A stretch of 64,000 bases of DNA. It comes from Ciona intestinalis. Lineage: Eukaryota > Chordata > Ascidiacea > Phlebobranchia > Cionidae. Each line of letters opens with the position of its first letter. Position 1 is the first letter of the stretch. Both the position numbers and the translations under genes were made by a program. The stretch spans positions 1,675,907 through 1,739,906 of the forward strand of contig NC_020177.2 in assembly GCF_000224145.3 (NCBI RefSeq), in the 5' to 3' direction. A model generated the notes under the pieces. The model searched no databases and was not told where the DNA came from. It was given only the letters and a program-made list of their open reading frames with translations. This document shows, piece by piece, positions 23,358 through 34,296 of the stretch.

Positions 23358-26300
23358 ATGGCTCTTTTCCTTATCAACAGGTATATTTACTTTTAAGTTG
23401 TTAATTTATCCGTTTTAAGTGTATCAGTGTAACATTAGTTGGTGTGGATATTGTGTGATATATTTGGTTAGCAACCAAAAAAGTTCTAAAAAACCAGCTC
23501 AGTTATTTAAAGTAAAGATTTCATTTTTTGGTTTATGTAAACTTTAAATGTAATATTGTGCTTAGTGCAAACGTAGGCTAATTTTTTATTGGTGATTATT
23601 TTTAAAAACTAGTATATAGCCTATAATATATATATAAATATTTTTTTTCGTTTTAAGATACACAGGAGAAAAAGAAAACAAAGAGATTAATCGAAAAAGA
23701 AATGCTGAAACTGTGCTGTTAGAACTACAGAAAAAGGCAAAAATCCAGAAAGTGGTCTCAGAAAAGTTGACACTAAGTGATGAAAAGAAAAAGAAGAAAA
23801 GAAAAAAAACAAAAGATAGTAAGGATGAAGTGGCAAAACTTTCTGTACAAACGTTGCCTTTCATTGAAAAAACAGGTGTGGTAGTCGAAGCATGTCAAGA
23901 TGTACAAAAGTGTGAAACTGTTTCAAAACCTGATAAAAAAGAAGAGACTAACAATGTTATAAGCAACACTATTTCATCTGAAAACCCATATGACCCACTC
24001 TCACAGTTTAAAGAAGGGCTTAAAAAGAAAGAACTAGGTTTTCAAATTCTTGGTGAAGATGTTGAATCGCATCAAACTAAGGTGGGCTACTTTCCTTTAG
24101 TGTATACAGATATTGACTTTCTATTTTTATTCTATAATGCTCCAAAATTTGTTTTTTTTTAATCATTATGAAGTTATGAACCAGTTTTGATATACAAAAC
24201 TTACTTCGCAACCAAATTAGCGAACTTTGGGCTATGAACAATAAGTTTTGGTGGCAGTAGCGTTTCTGGATACTCACATATGTAGGTGCAAAGCGCAAAT
24301 CTAGGAAGAATTATTTCGAATGTTGAACATTAGAAAGGTCACCTTTACGATGTTTTATAATTATGCACACACACACCGTTATTACATTTCAACTTTTCTA
24401 CTTTTGTGTTAATCATTATGCAGCATGATAATCGTTTACATTACATCAATTGCCCGGCGCTGTGGTATAGTGGTTAGCGCGCCCGCCTGTAACCCAGAGG
24501 TAATGGGTTCAAGGCTCGATGCTGCTACCATTTTGGGCGTATGTGTCCTTGGGCAAGGCACTCAACGGCAATTGCTCCAACTCAGTGGTCACTAATGGGT
24601 TGTCTAAATTATCAGCCATACATAAAAAAAAAATCCCCCAAAAAATAATCACCCACAAAGTAACATACATGGTAACTCGTAAGCTGGCACGAGGTGTTAA
24701 ACTCGTGTGCTAAGGACTGTTGTTTTCCGGCCACGCGAAGATATAGTAAGTTACATTCATTCATTCATCAATCACAATAGCACTGACATATTAGAACTTT
24801 TGTTAAACTTAAACATGTGTGTTTGTGCAATATATCCAACCCTGGAAACTCATGTTGGCAATTGCTGACAGTTTTTCTGTTACTATTCAATAAACTGTCG
24901 CTAATTGAGTGGAGGTTAAAGCTCAAGTGATACATTTCATCTTTTGGAAACGTATGGAAATGTTTGTGGTGATAAAAGTTGCAAATTGAGTTCTTTGTGT
25001 CTTATTATGCCTAATTATTATGTTTAGTTATTTTCAAGCTAAACTTCTAATGAGAACAAGGGTGTGCATGAAGTGTGTGTTTTTATTAACTTAAAAGTTT
25101 TGTAGGTGACCAGGCATCTTCCTGAATGGATAACCAATCGCATCATCATTAATGATGTGAAATCTGAATTAATCTCAACATCCGATATACAACCGAACAT
25201 TGATCAAGTTCTTATTCAAAACTTAAAGGATATTGGAATAACTCAGCTATTTCCTGGTAAACCACTACTTTTGTTAGGTGTTTAAAGTGAAAAGTTTTTT
25301 TTTGTTCTTTATGTTCTTTTAAAACAAGCCACGTTTTTTGTTGGTTTTAACGTCAACGTCAATCAATGTTTGAATGTGATTCTATCAAAGAAAATAGATT
25401 TTGTCTGATTTGGTGTTGCTTTGGGGTATCCCTGCCCAAATTACCAGTTAAAATGCGGTTTTGGAAACCTCAGCTGTTCTTACAGGATTTTGGCATTATG
25501 TAGCAATTTTTACAGGATTTATTTAAGTTTTTTTTATATTCAAATCCGAATTACATCCACATTTAATTCAGACTTCCAAAAAATGTCTGTGGCAATTTTA
25601 CTGCTTAGAGGTGGTGCAAACTTTCATTCATGCATTCTGTAACTTACAGTGCAACAAAAAGTGATTCCTTACATACTACGAGATGCACAAAGAAGTATTT
25701 CACATCAACTTTTCCCTCCCAGAGATTTGTGTGTAAGCGCTCCCACTGGCAGTGGCAAAACAATTGCATTTGCTCTTCCTATAGTTCAGGTGCCTACCAC
25801 TATTTGTACTCTTCATTTTATCTTTTTATTTGTTATCCTGTTAAACTGTAACCTTAAGGGGACAAGCCAACAAAATCAGGATTTGTATATAAGTAAAAAT
25901 GCTCCAATATGATTTAACATTTTAAATACAAGGAGTCATCAATTTGCAACTGGCTACCACATGTTACATAAACATTATTAGTCCGGGTATTTTTTAATAT
26001 ATCATCTCAAATTTGGTTTTCTTTGGAAGCATTTCCCTGTTAGTGTTGTTTTTAGTAATAAAATATATAACTTTTTGCTCAACAAAAGGTATTGTGACGA
26101 TATATTGGGTTTCCATCAAATTTAAATTACCATTTAAACTTTTTGTCTATAAACCAATGGTTTTTCTTGCAAACAGACCCTAACATTCCTAGCCAGCAAA
26201 TTTAACTTAAAAGTTGATTATTTTAAAACTAACCTTATTAACCTAACGAATAAGGTAAGTAGGTAACTGTTTAAAAAATCTGGATCATTTAATTTATCGT

Positions 26301-29300
26301 ATAAATTTACTTTGGGACTAAAAGAATTTAAAATAAAAGTTTTCTATGTCTATTATTGCTGTTTAATGATAAAAATACTTAAAAAATAAATTTTTCACTA
26401 AAAATTCATTTTAACAGGCGTTGCTACAAAGAGTTGTTCCTGCTACTCGAGCCTTGGTGGTTTCCCCCACCCGAGAATTATCAGCGCAAATTTACAAAGT
26501 GTTCGTATCATTATGTCGAAACACACAACTTAAGTGTATTCTCATCACAGCTGCCAAGGGATCCTTACTTCAAGAGCAACGAGCATTACTTAATTTTGGG
26601 TGGGTGATTTTGATCAGTTTTTGTGGTTTTTAAGTTATTTGCCACCTATTTGTCCAAAAAATAATGTTTTTAATAAGTTTTTGCATTTTATTTGCATTTG
26701 TGTTTTCAAAGGTAAAATTGTTTTATTAGATTTTTAACAGCATTGGTTAGAAGGTATAACTTGATCGAATTCGTGTGTTTATGTGCTATTAACCTAAACA
26801 AATAACCAAAATGCAAAAAAAATAATATTCCATAGCAGGTGAAGGTACACAGCCCATGCAGGGTTATATATTCATTATATTGCACATCATTTGTGGTGAC
26901 CTTGTTACTTGTTTATGAGGAAGCCACCAAGAATGAAGCTGTTAGTGATTATATTCTCTTGTGTTTTAGAAAAACTGGTTTAGCTTGTCCAGCAGATATT
27001 GTCGTAGCAACACCTGGTCGTTTGGCTGATCATCTTTCACAGACTAGTGCATTTAGCTTGGATAAATTAAGGTTGGTAAACGGTGAAATGTATTTTTTAG
27101 TTATTGGCTTAGGTATGCTCCAAAACTATCACTCATTAATATTTTTGCATATAACAGATAACAATATAACAATAACTTTTATTTGTCTCTTCGATTATGG
27201 TAATGAAGATTTAAGAATATTTTAAACGAAAAGACAGGATATAGCGACAAAACAACAGTTGTTAAAACACGCTTACAGTTAAAAATATATTTACATTTAA
27301 TTTTATTTAGTTAGAAGAAAATAAGCGTGGTTGCTACACCGAGCAGACAAACAAGCCATTTATTTTAAATAAGTTAAGCTTCAAATAGAAATAAAAGTGT
27401 GTGTACAGAGATGTATGTTGTTGCCAGTTCTTACCTCTTCAAAATTGTGTTGTAAAGTATTGTTCTATATCTATGCTGAGTGTATGGGTCCCTTTACTTA
27501 ACAGTTTAAATGGTTTTACTGTTTTGCAACTGTAGAGACATACTATTTATTTATAACATCTTGTTGTTACAGGTTTCTTGTAATAGATGAAGCCGATCGC
27601 ATGATGGAACAAATCCACCAACGATGGTTGACTTTAGTGGAACAGAAAGTTTACAAAGATTCTTTCAAACCACTCCCGCAACATCTGGCTCTAAAAAGGT
27701 TTGTTAATATTTCAACTCAATTTAAAGCGTGACTTGTCCAAGTAAGCTAGTAAAGCTACATATATACTTAATGATTTCATGTGGTTCTCGACTACATGGA
27801 TATTATGTTGTATTGCTAATTTTAGAGACACCACCAGCAGGAAAGTGTTTACACAAGTTATACTGTGTTCACATTACACCTCTCATATGACACATACACA
27901 GTGGTTTGATTTAACAACATTTTAGTTTTATTTGTTCATCCAAGTGGTTTAATGAATACAATAATACAAACAAACCATTTATGCCATGTATATTTAAAAT
28001 GTTAAGAAGGCTTTATAGTTTTGATTTAGTGAAATTAAAATATTACCCATTTAGTGAAATTAAAATATTATTAAAATATATTTATTTATCTGTATGTTCT
28101 CAACAAAACTCTGTTTTTCTGCTATCCAGTTTATTTTTATTTTTTGTAGTATATGTATATATATATATATGTAATTTAAAAACTCTTTTGTTTGTTTCTG
28201 TAAGATGTTCGTATATAAATCACATTTGTTTACAGTGTCACCAAGAATCGAATACCGGTAAGTTTAGTTTGATTATGTTGTTGTTTAAACAGCTAGGAGT
28301 GTTCTATGTTATACCCGGTGATAACGCTTCAATAAATAAAGCTCAGTTGGTTAAAATGTTAATACCATGAAAATAAAAATAAACACCATATATATATATA
28401 TATTTATGTATATTTATATTTAAAACATTTTTATTTCATATTAACTATAAAGTCCTGGTCCACAGAAGCCATGTGTCCATATTGTTTGTTTTATGTATGA
28501 TATCTTTCAGAGTTTCGGATAAATCAAAGTAGCATGTATGTTCAATAATTTTTAATCGAGAAATCTGATACAGTTGCAGAAACTACTTTTCTCAGCAACT
28601 TTAAGTGCTGACCCCGAGAAATTGCAACAACTTAATTTGTTTCAACCTCGCTTGTTTGCTGCCGTTGTTAAACCTGTACAAGACAACAACATGAAGTGTG
28701 ACGTAGAAGAAAATGACTTCATTGGAAAATATGCAACACCTGATGGCTTGGAGGTGGGTGGGTGATTATTTAAGAGGCGTACCAACCAAATATTACATTT
28801 GTACTGTATATGTGGATAAATGGAGATGCTCAAATGTGATGTAAATATACGAATACCATCAAAGTTTCAAAAAAGCGAAACATTCTTCAGTAGGTGTTAC
28901 CTTTAATTTACATTTGAGCATTTCTATATTTATAAAAGTCTTTTTGTTGGTATGCGCTTTAATGATGGTGATAGATAGTACTTATACCACTTAACTTCAT
29001 GATAGATAGTATTTATTTCAACTTATAAAAAAAAAACTGTACTGCCACACAACATAAAAGTATGGTATAGTAGTAATGGTTCTGTTTTAATATTTAAATA
29101 TTTTTATTTTAGCAATACATGATACATTGTACTGCTGGTGAGAAACCACTCATCACATTAAACTTGGTGTTAAACAAAACTCGAGTTTTATGTTTTGCTG
29201 GTTCCATTGAAACTACCAGGAAGTTATCCATGCTTATACAGATGTATGCTGATAAAGAAGGTAAGATGGGATCATTCATGACAGAAAGTTTTTTGGTTTC

Positions 29301-30707
29301 ACTTAAACGCTACTGCAAATGCCAGCGGTACATTTTCTTACACCCAACCAGACGAACCAATAACCCCTGGTTTTCATGGCTTAACTGTTGACTTTCAATC
29401 TTCAGCTTTAATCGTTTTAATAAATTATTGTTTCTGTGTCATTTCATTATGTGTGTTAACGTGGGCTTATCTTATGAATTCTTTATTATGTATGATGAAA
29501 AATTCCATGTTCTTACAGGGAAAAAGGAATTCATTTGCACCGAGTTTGCTTCCCATTTACCTTCATCGAAACGTGGCAAAGTTTTGAAAGACTTTATCTC
29601 TGGAAAAATCAACGTGTAAGTAATGGCGTTTGGTTTTGTTGAAATTGAGTTCAAACAAACCATATAGTGATACTAATCCCACGCCGTACCTACTTCTGGG
29701 TTCGAAGCTTAATGTTTGTGGGCTTATGTTTCTGTTTGACGTGTAATTCATCTTTTAACCAGTTACCATACATGATGTAGTTTACAACACGAAAACTTTA
29801 ACAACCATTTTTAACACCTTATACTGGTGCCACTGATATACAGTTTGGTTTCTACTAACAACACCATGGTGATTCACAACGCCGATGAGGTTGACAGTGT
29901 TGACACAACACTCTTACCCACTTTCACAGTTAATTTTTAACATGAATGCCAGACTTTTTTGACATTAAAATATTCTTTGTCTCCTTCATTCCCGTTCTAT
30001 AATTTTCTTTAGAAAAGTCGAGTGTTTGTTTAAAAAAACGCTGCAATAATTCTTGGATAAATAATAAGTGGACATTATTATAATGTTTTCCGTGTTTCCA
30101 GGCTTGTATGTTCTGATTCGATGGCTCGCGGTCTTGATGTGCCTTGTGTTGAACATGTGATATTGTATGACGTACCACCGCTCATTAAAACTTACATACA
30201 TCGAATCGGTCGCACAGCTCGAGCAGGTGCCACTGGTACAGCATACACACTTCTGAGAAAACAAGAAGTAGGGTTTTGGTGTCTTGTCAATTTATACTTT
30301 AAAACTTTTTTTTCATCTTACATGTCAATTCTTAAACTGTTACTAACACTTAAACCAAAACTCTCCTAGTGTTCAGTTGACAAGTTTAGACTTGCCAGCA
30401 AAACTTTCATCCATTGCTTATTGTTTAGACTTTTTATTATTGAATAATATCAATCAACCGTTTTTCCACCAACATTGGTATCTCTCAAGTATTTTTTTTT
30501 AAACCAATTTATTTTATTAATAAAATTACTTGTAATAATAACATTTTTTTGTTTCAGATATTCCACTTTAAAAAGATGATCGCAGACGCCGGCAAATGTA
30601 AAGTCAAAACAATGAAAATTCCAAAAGAATCTACTCAAAAAATGGTTTCAATATACGAACAGGTTTTACCAATGGTAGCTGAGAAAATGAAAACACTCAA
30701 ACGGTAG
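23358..30707 (+). CDS. DDX51: DEAD-box ATP-dependent RNA helicase DDX51/Dbp6-like
   Basis: Nucleolar helicase family acting in large ribosomal subunit assembly. Exons: 23358-23380, 23658-24081, 25106-25256, 25650-25789, 26418-26599, 26970-27071, 27573-27698, 28236-28257, 28574-28753, 29113-29260, 29519-29615, 30102-30267, 30558-30707; 1911 nt, 636 residues, phases consistent throughout. MALFLINRY at the start matches the vertebrate DDX51 N-terminus and supports the tiny first exon. A lysine-rich low-complexity stretch follows. Helicase motifs: APTGSGKT (230-237), [16 protein letters not shown] (346-349), SAT (397-399), ARGLDVP and [10 protein letters not shown] (565-574). The wording [14 protein letters not shown] and [10 protein letters not shown] singles out DDX51 among DEAD-box proteins. 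Human length is 666, so the protein is complete. Exon 8 is only 22 nt. AATAAA at 30742 follows the stop. Confidence 0.94.
24455..24772 (+). mobile_element. tRNA-derived SINE in DDX51 intron 2
   Basis: The head GGTATAGTGGTTAGCGCG (A-box) and GGGTTCAAGGCTC (B-box) is tRNA-like. A body containing GGCAAGGCACTCAACGG and CACCCACAAAGTAACATACA follows, with a 3' ATTCATTCATTC tail. A related copy lies reversed at 48471-48802. The Ciona SINE Cics-1 is a possible match; I cannot confirm the name. Confidence 0.85.
27175..27345 (-). mobile_element. Degenerate retroposon tail in DDX51 intron 6
   Basis: Diverged, reversed copy of the (ATTC)n-tailed repeat: TTATTTGTCTCTTCG, then AAAACAACAGTTGTTAAAAC and a GCTACACC segment appear in the same order as in the 14660 copy. 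Confidence 0.6.
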
Positions 30708-31563
30708 AAGTATCAATATTACTACCAAGACTAGATCTTGAAATAAACCATAAATCCTTTACTTGTCGTTCGAATGCTAAGTCTTTGTTTGGTCAAGAAA
30801 GGGAAGTGTGTGTTATGTTAAATACCCTCGGTAATATTCATAACACGATATGCTGTAACACACTTGTGCTAATGCGATTGAAGAAAATGAATAAGTTCAG
30901 AAAAACGTGTGACTAAAAATCGTTGCGTTAACGAAGTATACAGATGACGTAAGAAATAGGTTGCAAGGAACGTCGGACTGACGTGTTGGATGTGACGTGA
31001 ATGGGGACGACCTCTACTCGTCTTGTGTGTTTCAATTAAATATGATCCAAAATGACCACCTCCGGTATTGGTTTCGTCGGAAATATGTTAGAATGTATTT
31101 TTACCTCGGGAAACTTTAAATTCCTGTTATTATCTGTTTATCACGTTGCGAACCACTGTTTCTTCAGCCCACAGCTGCGCAAATTATCATGGTTAACCTG
31201 AAAGGGTTTGTAAAAAGAGACTCGTCAGATGCAATACCTGACTACCACATTATTACTATATTTGGATATAAAATTTCGGAATACCCCGGTACCAACTTTT
31301 ATTTAAAAATTGCCCATTACATCACTTCGCCTCAAATAGTCATTGAATGGGAAAATTTCACTGTAATGGTGACGTATCATCAAAAAAGCTAACAATTCAA
31401 CTCCGGACGCGCAGACGGTGAATACCAAAGTATATTCATTCACACGGTATCGAAGAACTCGATAAACAGATATAAATAACGGGAGTCGCTTCTTCGACAG
31501 CAGAAGATATAGAAACAAAGTTATTTGTGACAACTAACCTACTACAAGTTATTGAGATTTAAA
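30708..31563. other. Intergenic DNA between DDX51 and the secreted-peptide gene
   Basis: Contains the DDX51 poly(A) signal (AATAAA at 30742) and, at its right end, a TATA box for the next gene. A 67-codon open frame at 31189-31392 has no recognisable features and I do not call it a gene. Confidence 0.5.
31471..31478 (+). promoter_or_regulatory. TATA box for the secreted-peptide gene
   Basis: TATAAATA lies 93 bases upstream of the start codon, leaving about 60 bases of 5' UTR if transcription begins 30 bases downstream. The position suits a strongly regulated gene with a short leader. Confidence 0.5.
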
Positions 31564-32891
31564 GATGATGAACAATAAAGCTCTGCTGTTAACAAGTGTA
31601 CTCGTGCTGCTTTGCATTTTAACAATTCCAGGTAAGTCTTATTACGTTGTACAGGTAAAGTATATCTGGCATGACCTGCAGTGCAGGTCTTTTTAAAACA
31701 TTATATATAGCATGAGTATAATATAGTTGTTTTCTCGAACGTTTGTGGGTTCAGTATTTGTTAATATTTTTTAAATTTAATTTTAGGCGGTTTTATTAAG
31801 GATATCTAATAGAGTAAATAGACAACAGTTACCGCCTTTAGCACTTTATTGGACCGTTCGAATTCTTTCAATAATGTAGTAATATTTGTATTCGTCTAAA
31901 TGGAATACCAGAAAATGTATATTTTAAAAGTATCGTAACTTGTTCCTGTCCGAACGTACCTTACTAATATTATAATTTCCTGCATTTCAGTTTACTCCGA
32001 AAATCTTACGCCTCAACAGATCGTAAAGTACTACACGGTAATTATTATAATATATACTTTTTACATATAATGTTTCTATAGTAAAAGGTCGATTAAATTA
32101 TTTAAACTTGTGTAGGTGATTTGCAATGGGTATTGCGTGAAGAATTCAATTACAAAACAGTTTATTGGACAATGCGGTCAAATGAAATATCACAGTAAGT
32201 AATAAATAAACTTCAGATAAGGGTAACATATTATAAGGGACTTGTAATTTGCATTAATTAATAATAAAATTGAATAATTAAATTACTTTGGTTTCCCCTA
32301 AGCCTACGAAATTCTACAATGAACTGAATTTCGCCGAGTTCAACGTAATTTGGTTGCAATGCTAACCACGATGTAGCCTACATGTACGTGTACGTCGTAC
32401 AGTATAATTACATAACGTTTTGATTTGCCTGGCCAGTTTATTAAGTAGGCTAGTAAGATGGTGGGGAGATGAGACACTTTTTCATTCTATTTTCTTGACC
32501 TTATTTGGTAGTAAACAAAGAACATTCAAAGAATTACAAAACCGTATCCTCATGCACGATCCTCATAGACCGCTGCTAAATGTTTAAAATACAATCAGGA
32601 TGTCCGGATATTATGTGCTAAAGGTGTCTCGTCTTCCCCCAAAGTACTATATCGTATAAGGGGGGTAAGATGTGACACCTTTTTATCTTTTTTTTGTCCC
32701 ATTTGGTAGTAAACAGAAAATTAAACGAATTATAAAACCGCATATATACTCACGACTTCTATAGACCGTTGTTAAATTGTTTAAAACACGATATTATAAT
32801 AAGAGATTATAATTAAGAAATTGTTGTTACAGACCTCTGCCAATTCTGTCGCTTTGAATTTCGTTGCGGAATTTCATCTATTATTGGCTGA
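31564..32891 (+). CDS. Small secreted six-cysteine peptide, unknown family
   Basis: Four exons, 31564-31630, 31991-32037, 32116-32194 and 32833-32891, join with consistent GT-AG sites and phases to 252 nt, an 83-residue protein. The first 22-25 residues (MMNNKALLLTSVLVLLCILT...) form a clear signal peptide with a hydrophobic core. The mature part of about 60 residues has six cysteines at 41, 45, 58, 67, 70 and 76, spaced C-x3-C-x12-C-x8-C-x2-C-x5-C, with two putative N-glycosylation sequons (NLT, NSI). An even number of cysteines after a signal peptide suggests three disulfides and secretion. I do not recognise the pattern; host-defence peptide, hormone-like factor and structural peptide are all possible. 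The last intron (32195-32832) holds two MITE copies. The gene is predicted, not proven; exon 4 is the least certain part. Confidence 0.68.
32453..32655 (+). mobile_element. GGGACACC-end MITE in intron 3 of the peptide gene
   Basis: Starts GGTGGGGAGATGAGACAC, keeps the TTTGGTAGTAAACAAAGAACATTC core and ends GTGCTAAAGGTGTCTCGTCTTC. About 200 bp with diverged termini. Confidence 0.8.
32656..32800 (+). mobile_element. Second MITE copy in the same intron, 3'-truncated
   Basis: Starts GGGGGGTAAGATGTGACACC immediately after the previous copy. It shares the TAGTAAACAGAAAATT and AAAACCGCA core and stops at AAAACACGAT, lacking the right terminus. Confidence 0.75.
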
Positions 32892-33152
32892 GAGAACATA
32901 CACCTTTATTTGTAGCCGTTAAACCAGCATTTTCCTGTTTTTTTGTTATATTTTTGTTAATTTTTTACCTTTTAAAACTTTTCACACTTGTATGTACAGT
33001 TTGTAGTTTTTTAACAAAGCTTTTATTCTTTCCCAATTTTTTACATGCTTTAATATGAATTGCAATTTATTGTTGTGTTTTTATTTGACGCATTGTTACA
33101 AAGATACTTTTAAAACTTCGATTATGTACTAAAATTAACTAATGTGGTAATA

Positions 33153-34260
33153 TAGTACGATGGGGAAGATGGGACACTTTGTCAGATGAGACTTTTTTTA
33201 TTTTCTTTTTACGAACCCCCATTTAATGATAATCAAGAAAAAAATGTTACAACATTATTCCACAGTAATATCACGACTATATAAAACGCGCGACAAAGCT
33301 GATTACTGTTTAAAATATATATTAAAAAATATGTAAAATAGAAACAGTAGTTTTTTGAACAGGTAAAAAACTGCGCAATAGTAAGGTGCTAATTTTGAAT
33401 GTCGCAAAAATAATCCTAAAGCCGATAAAATTTTGTAGTTTACAAGTGTGAACGCTGAAACTAGTTTTGTAATGCTGGGGTTCGATTACATAAGCAGGCG
33501 TGACCTTGAAGAAGCTTTTAATGTATATGTACGATTAGTACGAACTCAGTTACGATAACATGGGGTCTACACGATGATAATAATAATAATGGCCGCCGGC
33601 CGGATACACGTGACATTAGAATTATGGGTATTCCGTTACAAGTTTCATAGCTTCATAAAACAACCTTGAATAATTTGTACAGTTAAATTTTCAATACCGG
33701 TCCTGATTTTGTCTCATAAAACTAGTCTTAGTTTTGTAAAAAAAGTGAGATATATGCATAGGGAAAATAGGCAGGTGTAAACATGATATTAATTTGAAAT
33801 AAAAAGAACAAAAAAATATCGGTTTAAAGTTATATGTATAAAGTTTACATGGCAAAGAAACTAGCACAGCCTGTTAAATTGGGTAGGCTCAGAGTCCGTA
33901 TATATAAACATATATACGGACTCTGGGTAGGCTAACTACAAGTTGCAGTTAAAGCGCACGGTATTATTTCGTGTTATTTACGTGTATTCCTAATGATAAA
34001 TACATTTATTAATGAAAATTAGCAATGATTTTAAACTGTCCCATCTTATCCTGTTTTTTTTTTAACTTGTAAAATTTCACCTGCTGTGCGAATTGCTAAA
34101 TAACTCCTCGTGTGTTTTATTATATTTTATTAAATTGCTGTCAATTAATAATGGAATGATAGTACTAATTCGTGGTATTAACCAAAAACCGCAATCTATT
34201 TTGATTTTGGAAATATTTGGCAATATGTGCTTAAGTGTCCCATCTTCCCCCATCGTACTA
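33153..34260. mobile_element. 1.1-kb non-autonomous DNA transposon
   Basis: Inverted ends TAGTACGATGGGGAAGATGG and the complementary run finishing CATCGTACTA bound the element. No long open frame. A second copy covers about 46320-48132, enlarged by insertions. The termini resemble those of the 190-bp MITEs, so the two may share a transposase source. It contains a 36-bp palindromic insertion at 33890-33925. Confidence 0.75.
33890..33925. mobile_element. 36-bp micro-foldback insertion with 8-bp target duplication
   Basis: Arms CAGAGTCCGTATATAT and ATATATACGGACTCTG are a perfect 16-bp inverted repeat around AAAC. GGTAGGCT is duplicated at 33882-33889 and 33926-33933. The sister copy of the host element at about 46828 (GGTAGGTTAACT) is the empty site. 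Confidence 0.87.
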
Positions 34261-34296
34261 AACTTTTAAAACTTCGATTATTATTTTAAAAATTAC

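Noticed and set aside
20135..30707. VPS35 and DDX51 as a Ciona operon
   Set aside because: The gap is about 0.8 kb and each gene has its own plausible poly(A) signal; operons in Ciona usually have much shorter spacers.
31189..31392. 67-codon plus-strand frame upstream of the peptide gene
   Set aside because: No signal peptide or domain, and it ends just before the TATA box; probably chance.
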